5,356 nt of DNA. Source: Chloroflexota bacterium. GTDB lineage: Bacteria > Chloroflexota > Limnocylindria > Limnocylindrales > CSP1-4. The notes under the pieces were generated by a model. It saw only the letters and a list, made by a program, of their open reading frames with translations, did no database searches and was not told where the DNA came from. The translations under genes were made by a program, and so were the position numbers. Positions 1 through 4,499 of the stretch are shown here, one piece after another. The first letter of the stretch is position 1, and the number at the start of each line of letters is the position of its first letter. Location: assembly GCA_021814735.1 (NCBI GenBank), contig JAKAHX010000150.1:1-5356 (forward strand), given 5' to 3'.

Positions 1-845
1 TCGGTCCCCGCGACCGCGGTCAGCTGCTGGTGCAGGTCCGTCTCCAGCTGCCACACCGTGCCGTTCCACGCGTAGATCGATCCCTCCGGGCTCACCGCCC
101 AGGCATGCCGAGCGTCGGCCGCGTAGACGGCCGACAGGGCGACCGGCACGCTGGCCTGCAGGCTCCACTCGGACCCGTTCCACGCGACCACCACGCCGCC
201 GCCATCGGGCAGCGTGCCGACTGCCCAGGCATGTGACGCGTCCAGCGCATACACGGCGTCGAGGTGCGTGCCGCGCGCCGCGTAGGCCAGCGACCACCGG
301 CTGCCGTTCCAGGCCAGGACGCCGCTCGCGGCGGTGGCCCAGGCATGCGTGGGATCGAGCGCGGCGAGGGCCGTGACCGTGCCGTCGTGGCTGGTCAGCG
401 ACCACGTGGAGCCGGAGAGGTGGCGGATCCCGTCGTCGCTGGAGACCCAGGCGTCGCGCTGGTTGACGGCGGCCATGGCCGTGATGTCATCGTCCAGCCG
501 GCGCACGGTCCACCCGGTGCCATCCCAGGCATAGAGGAGGCCGTCAGATCCCGCGACCCAGACGTGGCTGGGGTCGAACGCGGCAACTCCGGCCAGCTGG
601 ACGGAGGGCGTGACCCACGCGACCTGCCAGCTGCCCGCGGAGGCGGGCACCACCTGGCCGACCGAGGCCACCTCGTTGGCGAACGGCCCCCCCTGCGCGG
701 CGGGAGACGATCCGACGGCGGCACGATCGACCGCGATCACGCCGATCACGGCGACGGCGAGCACGAGCGCGGCCGACACGATCCAGGCGCGGGGTCCGCC
801 CCAGTGGATCCGCTTCACCGAACCGCCCGGCGAACCGCCCGCCAT
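1..845 (-). CDS. Membrane-anchored tryptophan-rich repeat protein, probable extracytoplasmic beta-propeller (3' end outside window)
   Basis: I do not recognise a named family; the function is unknown. The visible 281 residues begin with a short basic segment (K11, R12, R19), then one hydrophobic helix at about residues 20-39 rich in Ala, Val and Ile. This suggests a signal anchor with the rest outside the membrane. After a Gly/Ala/Val linker come at least five repeats marked by HVW at 94, DAW at 131 and HAW at 167, 205 and 247, with periods of 37, 36, 38 and 42 residues. Each unit has an Ala/Asp-rich strand, the H/D-A-W motif, a Gly-containing turn and a WNGxxWxL-like segment (WDG in unit 1, degenerate in unit 2), a pattern typical of propeller blades resembling BNR, Kelch or Ycf48-like proteins. 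No Cys lipobox and no catalytic motif are seen. The ATG at 843-845 is preceded by AGGAGG with 5-nt spacing, which fixes the start. More blades probably lie beyond the left edge. The gene is confident; the fold is inferred. Confidence 0.85.
   Translation of the reverse strand, partial: MAGGSPGGSVKRIHWGGPRAWIVSAALVLAVAVIGVIAVDRAAVGSSPAAQGGPFANEVASVGQVVPASAGSWQVAWVTPSVQLAGVAAFDPSHVWVAGSDGLLYAWDGTGWTVRRLDDDITAMAAVNQRDAWVSSDDGIRHLSGSTWSLTSHDGTVTALAALDPTHAWATAASGVLAWNGSRWSLAYAARGTHLDAVYALDASHAWAVGTLPDGGGVVVAWNGSEWSLQASVPVALSAVYAADARHAWAVSPEGSIYAWNGTVWQLETDLHQQLTAVAGT
97..347 (-). repeat. Recurring 11-mer inside the repeat units of the propeller-like gene
   Basis: The plus-strand sequence gcccaggcatg occurs exactly at 97-107, 223-233 and 337-347. 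On the coding strand it encodes the HAW core of repeats 5, 4 and 3. The equivalent codons of repeats 1 and 2 (around 558-566 and 447-455) have diverged. Nucleotide identity in the core suggests the later blades arose by more recent internal duplication or are kept similar by conversion; strong codon bias could also contribute. Confidence 0.7.
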
Positions 846-850
846 CGCGT

Positions 851-856
851 CCTCCT
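851..856 (-). promoter_or_regulatory. Ribosome binding site of the propeller-like gene
   Basis: The minus strand reads AGGAGG, then acgcg, then ATG. This is a full Shine-Dalgarno core 5 nt from the start codon, the best-placed one in the window, and it decides the start at 845. Confidence 0.85.
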
Positions 857-880
857 GACTGTGCCCCCGGGCACACCCGC

Positions 881-909
881 ACTCTGGCCCGGACGTGGGG
901 ACGCGTCAA
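881..909 (-). promoter_or_regulatory. Candidate promoter A of the propeller-like gene
   Basis: The minus strand has TTGACG (904-909, five of six consensus -35 bases), a 17-nt spacer, and CAGAGT (881-886) as a weak -10 that keeps the A at position 2 and T at position 6. Initiation near 874 would give a leader of about 29 nt containing the ribosome binding site. The -10 is poor, so this is only a candidate; promoter B at 926-955 competes with it. Confidence 0.3.
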
Positions 910-916
910 CGTCCGG
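889..916. promoter_or_regulatory. 8-bp inverted repeat overlapping candidate promoter A, possible operator
   Basis: Arms ccggacgt (889-896) and acgtccgg (909-916) are perfect reverse complements around a 12-nt centre that itself contains the palindrome acgcgt (901-906). The right arm is also part of the 10-bp palindrome cgtccggacg (910-919). The dyad covers the spacer and reaches the -35 of candidate promoter A, where a repressor could bind. No binding protein is known for it; GC-rich DNA makes such dyads by chance fairly often. Confidence 0.35.
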
Positions 917-925
917 ACGCCACGA

Positions 926-955
926 AGAGTACATCAGCGGGGTTGCTTTTGGGAA
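926..955 (-). promoter_or_regulatory. Candidate promoter B of the propeller-like gene
   Basis: The minus strand reads TTCCCA (950-955), an 18-nt spacer, and TACTCT (926-931). The -10 fits the TAnnnT pattern common in actinomycetes; the -35 is weak. Initiation near 919 would leave a leader of about 74 nt. It sits in the most AT-rich patch of the 846-1147 gap. The same TACTCT hexamer appears in the qcrC promoter candidate. Confidence 0.3.
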
Positions 956-967
956 CACTGGGAAGGG

Positions 968-997
968 CCGAAAGTCACATATCAGACTCACTTTCGG
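968..997. promoter_or_regulatory. 8-bp inverted repeat upstream of the propeller-like gene, possible operator
   Basis: Perfect arms ccgaaagt (968-975) and actttcgg (990-997) flank a 14-nt AT-rich centre. The site is just upstream of the -35 of candidate promoter B on the minus strand, a position suited to an activator or a DNA-binding dimer. No T-tract follows on either strand, so an intrinsic terminator is unlikely. No regulator can be named. Confidence 0.4.
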
Positions 998-1104
998 GAC
1001 CCGAGACCGTGCCCTGCCGAGTGCCGAACGGCGTGGCGGCGAGGCTCGCGGATCGCCATCGGCCTGGGCCGGCCGGCAGGGGACCGGCGCCAGCGGGGTC
1101 ACAC

Positions 1105-1121
1105 GGCGCCGCAGCGGCGCC
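1105..1121 (-). terminator. GC-rich palindrome downstream of add, possible T-less terminator
   Basis: The plus-strand sequence ggcgccgcagcggcgcc has 8-nt arms around one central base, so an RNA hairpin would have about 7 bp and a 3-nt loop. It begins 26 nt past the add stop codon on the minus strand. No T-run follows, so it is not a classic intrinsic terminator. High-GC actinomycetes do have proposed T-less hairpin terminators, but this could be chance in GC-rich DNA. Confidence 0.3.
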
Positions 1122-1147
1122 CGGGACGGCGCGGCGGCCCCGTGCCG

Positions 1148-2218
1148 TCAGATCGCGTACCGGAGGCGCGCGTAGGCGGGCTTGATCGTCTCGGTGATGA
1201 GGGCCAGTCGCTCGTCGAAGTGGCAGAACGCGCTCTTCATCGCGTTGAGCGTCAGCCACTCCATGTCGTCCAGCCCGAGCCCGAAGGTCTCCGCCAGGAG
1301 GGCGAACTCGCTGGAGAGGGTCACCCCGCTCATCAGGCGGTTGTCGGTGTTGACGGTGACGCGGAACCGCAGCCGCCGCAGCAGCTCGATGGGGTGCTCG
1401 CGGATGCTGGCGGCGGCCCCCGTGTGCACGTTGGAGGAGGGGCACATCTCGAGCGGCACGCGGCGGTCCCGAACGTACGCGGCCAGGCGACCGAGCACCG
1501 GCTCGCCGTCGGGCCCCGTGGTGATGTCGTCCACGATCCGCACGCCGTGCCCGAGCCGCTCCGCGCCGCACCACTGCAGCGCTTCCCAGATCGAGGGGAG
1601 CCCGAAGCTCTCGCCGGCATGGATGGTGATGTGGAAGTTCTCGTGCTGGATCAGCTGGAAGGCGTCGAGGTGCCGGCTGGGCGGGAACCCGGCCTCCGCG
1701 CCGGCGATGTCGAAACCCACCACGCCCTCGTCGCGATGGCGGACCGCGAGCCGGGCGATCTCCAGCGAGCGGGCGGCGGTGCGCATGGCGGTGGCGATGA
1801 ACCGGACCGTGATGCCGCGCCCCTCGCTGCCCTGCCGGAAGCCCTCCAGGATGGCCTCCACCACCTGGTCCAGGGACAGCCCGCGCTCGGTTGACAGCTC
1901 CGGCGCGTGGCGCACCTCCGCGTACACGATCCCGTCGGCGGCCAGGTCCTCCGCGCACTCGGCGGCGACGCGGATGAGCGCTTCGCGGGTCTGCATGACC
2001 GCGACCGTGTGCGCGAAGCCCTCCAGGTACAGCTCCAGGCTCTTGCGATCGGCGCCGCGCTGGATGATCGCCGCGAGCTCTCCTGGGTCCTCGGTCGGAA
2101 GGCCCCGGTAGCCGACCTCCCGGGCGAGCTCGATCAGCGTGGCCGGGCGCAGGCCCCCGTCGAGGTGGTCGTGCAGGAGGACCTTGGGCGCGCGACGGAT
2201 GGTGTCGGTGGTGAGCAC
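1148..2218 (-). CDS. add: Adenosine deaminase
   Basis: This cytosolic zinc hydrolase of purine salvage deaminates adenosine or deoxyadenosine to inosine or deoxyinosine plus ammonia. The product is 356 residues, normal for the family. The metal-site residues of the TIM barrel are visible: HDH at 16-18 (first two zinc ligands), H200 and E203 in HAGES (zinc ligand and catalytic Glu), H224 in LGHGVR (catalytic His), and D292 in VNTDN (zinc-ligand Asp). Well-studied animal enzymes have two Asp here (NTDD); this protein has D292-N293, which as I recall is normal for actinobacterial Add. CPSSNV and the C-terminal [10 protein letters not shown] helix also match that group. The GTG at 2216-2218 is chosen because family alignment begins a few residues before IRRAPK; it lacks a Shine-Dalgarno but has a -10-like TACCCT 6 nt upstream, suggesting leaderless translation. 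The frame stays open further upstream, but that extension has no family similarity. The gene is divergent from qcrC. Confidence 0.96.
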   Translation of the reverse strand: MLTTDTIRRAPKVLLHDHLDGGLRPATLIELAREVGYRGLPTEDPGELAAIIQRGADRKSLELYLEGFAHTVAVMQTREALIRVAAECAEDLAADGIVYAEVRHAPELSTERGLSLDQVVEAILEGFRQGSEGRGITVRFIATAMRTAARSLEIARLAVRHRDEGVVGFDIAGAEAGFPPSRHLDAFQLIQHENFHITIHAGESFGLPSIWEALQWCGAERLGHGVRIVDDITTGPDGEPVLGRLAAYVRDRRVPLEMCPSSNVHTGAAASIREHPIELLRRLRFRVTVNTDNRLMSGVTLSSEFALLAETFGLGLDDMEWLTLNAMKSAFCHFDERLALITETIKPAYARLRYAI

Positions 2219-2224
2219 ACCGAG

Positions 2225-2230
2225 AGGGTA
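2225..2230 (-). promoter_or_regulatory. Candidate -10 element of add, leaderless start
   Basis: The minus strand reads TACCCT, then ctcggt, then the GTG start codon. A TAnnnT hexamer 6 nt before the start would put the first transcribed base at or next to the GTG. This fits the leaderless pattern common in actinomycetes and explains the lack of a ribosome binding site. No convincing -35 is seen. Confidence 0.45.
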
Positions 2231-2272
2231 CCCCGCGGGCGTCGTCCGCGGGCGACGGCCGCGAAGACGCGG

Positions 2273-2360
2273 GCCGGACCGGGCGATGGCCCGAGGGGGG
2301 GCAGGCGAGGGCGGGGAGCCGGACCGGGCAATGGTCCGGGGGAGCAGGCCAGGGCCGGGA
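2273..2360. repeat. Imperfect tandem duplication of about 45 nt with an internal dyad
   Basis: Copy 1 (2273-2317) and copy 2 (2318-2360) align with 37 of 43 positions identical and a 2-nt gap. Copy 2 contains the perfect inverted repeat ccggacc (2319-2325), gggcaat, ggtccgg (2333-2339). In copy 1 the same arms are degraded at two positions, but a different short dyad, cgggc-gatg-gcccg (2280-2293), is perfect. The pair lies between the two divergent promoter candidates, so it would act as DNA (for example operator sites) rather than as transcript structure if those promoters are right. Confidence 0.6.
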
Positions 2361-2431
2361 GACGGAACGAGCGACGCCCGGGACGGCCGGGAGGCAGAAC
2401 CTGCCAGCACAGGCGGGCACTGGCGGACTTC

Positions 2432-2440
2432 TGGTACTCT
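2432..2440 (+). promoter_or_regulatory. Candidate extended -10 promoter of the qcr operon
   Basis: The sequence TGGTACTCT contains a TGn extension and the hexamer TACTCT (2435-2440). No clear -35 lies 16-18 nt upstream, which an extended -10 can tolerate. Initiation near 2447 would give a leader of roughly 155 nt before qcrC. This is the best plus-strand match I found in the gap, but it is weak evidence. Confidence 0.3.
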
Positions 2441-2584
2441 CACGCACGGCGTCCCGACACCTCGGCGACGCCGGAACGTCCAGCATTCAGGCCGCGGCTC
2501 ACGGAACCGCGGTCCCGCGTCTCGATCGATTGGCGAGGTCGCTGCTCGTTTCGCCCGCGCCCGGGCAGCGGCCACCGTGCTGCC

Positions 2585-2591
2585 GAGGAGG
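2585..2591 (+). promoter_or_regulatory. Ribosome binding site of qcrC
   Basis: GAGGAGG precedes the GTG at 2603 by 11 nt. The core is strong and the spacing slightly long. It supports this GTG over any more distal start in the open frame that extends upstream. Confidence 0.65.
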
Positions 2592-2602
2592 ATCCGTCGT
2601 TC

Positions 2603-3526
2603 GTGTCCCTGCCACGAGAGGGCAGGACGCACGCTGCGCCGGAGGAGTCGCCCGATCCGGGGAGGCCGTCGGGTGAGGGTCCGGCCACATCGCGTCCCGC
2701 CGACCACCCGCGCAGGAGCCCGCTGGGCCGCTCCCTTGCCGGGCTGACCATCATCGCGGTCATCGGCCTCGTCGCCGTCGTCGCGCTGCTGGGCAGCGGG
2801 CCCGGGGCCGGGCAGGCCTCGTCGTTCGGCACGCCGTCCGTGGCGCAGGGCGCCGTCGCGGCCTTCGGCGCCACCGTCCAGTCCGGCGGTGACCTCGCGG
2901 CCGGCCGCGCGCTCTACCTGCAGACGTGCGCTGCCTGCCACGGGGTGAGTGGCCAGGGCGTCCCGGGTGCCGGGCCCACCCTGCAGGGTCAGGGTGCCGC
3001 CGGCGCCGCCTACGCCCTGTACACCGGCCGCATGCCGCTGCCCGAGAACGGCGTGACGTCCCAGCAGCGGCCGCCGGTGCTGTCTCCTTCGCAGATCCAG
3101 GCGCTGGTGGACTACGTCGCGCAGATCGCGCCGGGTCCCACCATCCCGCCGGTGGACACGCAGGGGGCCGACATCGCGGCCGGCCGCCAGCTCTTCATCA
3201 ACAACTGTGCCGCGTGCCACGGCGCGGGCGCATCCGGCGACTCGGTCGGCGGTGGGTTCGTTGCCCCCAGCCTGCACAACGCTGCGCCGTCCACCATCGG
3301 CGAGGCCATGCTGACCGGACCGGGCCCGATGCCGGTCTTCCGGCTCCCGATCCAGCAGATGAACGAGATCGCGGCATACGTGCAGTTCCTCCAGACGACG
3401 GCGGCCCCGGGCGGGTTCTCGCTCGGCGGGCTCGGCCCGGTGCCGGAGGGGTTCGTGGCCGGGTTCGTGGGGATCGTCCTGCTCCTCCTCGTGGCGATGT
3501 TCGTGGCACGGAGGACGCACGAGTGA
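2603..3526 (+). CDS. qcrC: Diheme cytochrome c subunit of the actinobacterial-type bc1 complex
   Basis: QcrC takes electrons from the Rieske protein and passes them to the terminal oxidase, replacing soluble cytochrome c in actinomycetes. The 307-residue product has a proline- and charge-rich cytoplasmic tail (1-44), a membrane helix at about 45-64, two cytochrome c domains, and a C-terminal helix at about 284-302 followed by ARRTHE. Heme-binding motifs are CAACH at 109-113 and CAACH at 202-206. Probable axial methionines are M144 (RMP) and M243 (PMP), each about 30-40 residues after its motif. The two domains share an AAGR(Q/A)L lead-in, so they arose by duplication. The GTG start follows GAGGAGG; the frame is open further upstream, but without family similarity, so exact start confidence is moderate. 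It is the first gene of the operon, 43 nt before qcrA. No ctaE precedes it in the 384-nt gap. The diheme, two-anchor architecture makes the identification firm. Confidence 0.95.
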   Translation: MSLPREGRTHAAPEESPDPGRPSGEGPATSRPADHPRRSPLGRSLAGLTIIAVIGLVAVVALLGSGPGAGQASSFGTPSVAQGAVAAFGATVQSGGDLAAGRALYLQTCAACHGVSGQGVPGAGPTLQGQGAAGAAYALYTGRMPLPENGVTSQQRPPVLSPSQIQALVDYVAQIAPGPTIPPVDTQGADIAAGRQLFINNCAACHGAGASGDSVGGGFVAPSLHNAAPSTIGEAMLTGPGPMPVFRLPIQQMNEIAAYVQFLQTTAAPGGFSLGGLGPVPEGFVAGFVGIVLLLLVAMFVARRTHE

Positions 3527-3555
3527 TCGGGAGGTCCCGGCACGCTTCCGGGGCG

Positions 3556-3560
3556 GGAGG
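3556..3560 (+). promoter_or_regulatory. Ribosome binding site of qcrA
   Basis: GGAGG lies within a G-rich run, 9 nt before the ATG at 3570 in the short qcrC-qcrA spacer. It supports that start codon. Confidence 0.75.
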
Positions 3561-3569
3561 GCAGCGCCC

Positions 3570-4499
3570 ATGACGGCCGATCAGCTCGGCCGCCCCGAGC
3601 CCAGGTACGCGGGTCCCCGGGTTCGGCCGCGCCCCAGGACGCGGCAGGAGGCCCGCGCCGAGGTCATCGTCGGGGCCCTGTTCGTGCTGACGTTCCTGGC
3701 GGGCATCGGCTTCGTGGCCGCCTACGCGGTCGACGCCAGCACCCAGGTCCAGGGCGTCCTCCTGGCCCTCGCCTTTGCCGGACTGGGTGCCGGGATCGTG
3801 CTCTGGGCACAGCGCCTGCTGCCGACCCGACGGACGATCGAGGCGCGACACGCGCTGCGTCCGGAACCGGCGGCGGAGGTGTCCGAGGCCGAGGCGGCCA
3901 TGCGCGAAGCGGAGTCCGGCTTCACGCGACGGCACGTGCTGCTGGGGTTCCTGGGCACCGCGCTGGCGGGCCTTGGTGCCGCCCTCGTGGTCCCTGCGCT
4001 GTCGCTCGGGCCCGCGCCCGGACGCGAGCTGTTCGTGACCAAGTGGAGGAAGGGCTCCCGGCTCGTGGACGTGGACGGGAACCCGGTGAACGCGGACCAG
4101 CTCGCGGTCGGCGGCGTGGTGACGGTCTTCCCCGAGGGCGCCCCCGGCGACGCGATGGCGCAGACGCTCCTGATCCGGGTCCCGCCGGACCTGCTCGACC
4201 TGCCGGCCGGCCGGGCGTCCTGGGCGCCCGACGGCTACGTCGCCTACTCCAAGGTGTGCACCCATGCGGGCTGCCCGGTGGGGCTGTACCGCGCCATCCA
4301 GCACGCCCTGATCTGCCCCTGCCACCAGTCCACCTTCGACGTCCTCGACGGCGCGCAGCCCACCTTCGGGCCGGCGGCGCGGGCGCTGCCGCAGCTCCCC
4401 ATCCAGCTCCAGCCCGACGGCACGTTCGTGGCCCTGGGGGACTTCCCGGAGCCGGTGGGCCCGTCGTTCTGGAACATGACCTCGGGTGGTGGCGCGTGA
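3570..4499 (+). CDS. qcrA: Rieske iron-sulfur subunit of the actinobacterial-type bc1 complex
   Basis: QcrA oxidises menaquinol together with QcrB through a [2Fe-2S] cluster on the outer face of the membrane and reduces QcrC. The 309-residue product has a basic N-terminus, membrane helices at about 31-52 and 60-82, a cytoplasmic charged loop (83-119), a third helix at about 122-146 and a C-terminal Rieske domain. Cluster ligands are C230 and H232 in CTHAGC and C249 and H252 in CPCHQSTF; C235 and C251 form the stabilising disulfide. Three helices, not one, is the actinobacterial form. T-R120-R121-H-V-L-L-G directly precedes helix 3, matching the twin-arginine signal that in Streptomyces QcrA hands the third helix and folded Rieske domain to Tat after Sec inserts the first two. 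The ATG follows GGAGG by 9 nt. The stop overlaps the qcrB start, implying translational coupling. All cluster residues are present; nothing looks broken. Confidence 0.97.
   Translation: MTADQLGRPEPRYAGPRVRPRPRTRQEARAEVIVGALFVLTFLAGIGFVAAYAVDASTQVQGVLLALAFAGLGAGIVLWAQRLLPTRRTIEARHALRPEPAAEVSEAEAAMREAESGFTRRHVLLGFLGTALAGLGAALVVPALSLGPAPGRELFVTKWRKGSRLVDVDGNPVNADQLAVGGVVTVFPEGAPGDAMAQTLLIRVPPDLLDLPAGRASWAPDGYVAYSKVCTHAGCPVGLYRAIQHALICPCHQSTFDVLDGAQPTFGPAARALPQLPIQLQPDGTFVALGDFPEPVGPSFWNMTSGGGA

Larger units (their letters stand above)
846..1147. other. 302-nt intergenic gap between add and the propeller-like gene
   Basis: No credible gene lies here; open frames crossing it are antisense shadows or run-through of neighbouring frames. 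It holds the ribosome binding site, two promoter candidates and two 8-bp dyads of the propeller-like gene (left 150 nt), and a GC-rich palindrome near the add stop (1105-1121). The stretch at about 925-995 is visibly less GC-rich than its surroundings, as expected of a promoter region. The gap and separate signals suggest the propeller-like gene is its own transcription unit rather than co-transcribed with add. Confidence 0.7.
2219..2602. other. 384-nt divergent intergenic region between add and qcrC
   Basis: No credible gene is present; open frames here are extensions of the flanking genes' frames without recognisable protein sequence. It holds the add -10 candidate (2225-2230), a 45-nt tandem duplication with a dyad (2273-2360), a 15-nt imperfect direct repeat (2354-2368 and 2386-2400, 13 of 15 identical), a qcrC promoter candidate (2435-2440), two ccgcgg palindromes (2492-2497, 2507-2512), and the qcrC ribosome binding site. 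In Streptomyces and Mycobacterium this position upstream of qcrC is normally taken by ctaE. Confidence 0.7.

Noticed and set aside
97..566. Regularly spaced short repeats that could suggest a CRISPR array.
   Set aside because: The repeated unit is only 11 nt, spacing is 108-126 nt and a multiple of three, and it encodes the HAW motif of protein repeats.
264..1175. A 303-codon plus-strand open frame.
   Set aside because: It is exactly antisense, codon on codon, to the propeller-like gene and then runs through its promoter gap; the minus strand has the membrane anchor, repeats and ribosome binding site.
975..2486. A 503-codon minus-strand frame overlapping add in another register.
   Set aside because: Pro/Arg/Ala-rich shadow with no motifs; add has all catalytic residues in its own frame.
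2492..2516. Two ccgcgg palindromes and the near-palindrome ggaaccgcggtccc.
   Set aside because: Six-base GC palindromes are common by chance in such DNA, and the site aligns with no promoter element.
1907..2602. The qcrC frame is open upstream for about 230 codons on the plus strand.
   Set aside because: The upstream part is antisense to add, then covers the GC-rich spacer; it resembles no protein. A strong ribosome binding site marks the GTG at 2603.
2219..3571. The add reading frame stays open on the minus strand far upstream, across the divergent gap and most of qcrC, suggesting an 807-residue fusion.
   Set aside because: The extension is antisense to qcrC, composed of Arg/Gly/Ala/Pro-rich low-information sequence, and shows no family similarity. 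Long spurious frames are expected when GC at codon position 3 is very high.
3198..4325. A 375-codon minus-strand frame opposite qcrC and qcrA.
   Set aside because: Antisense shadow; both plus-strand genes show intact heme and Rieske motifs.
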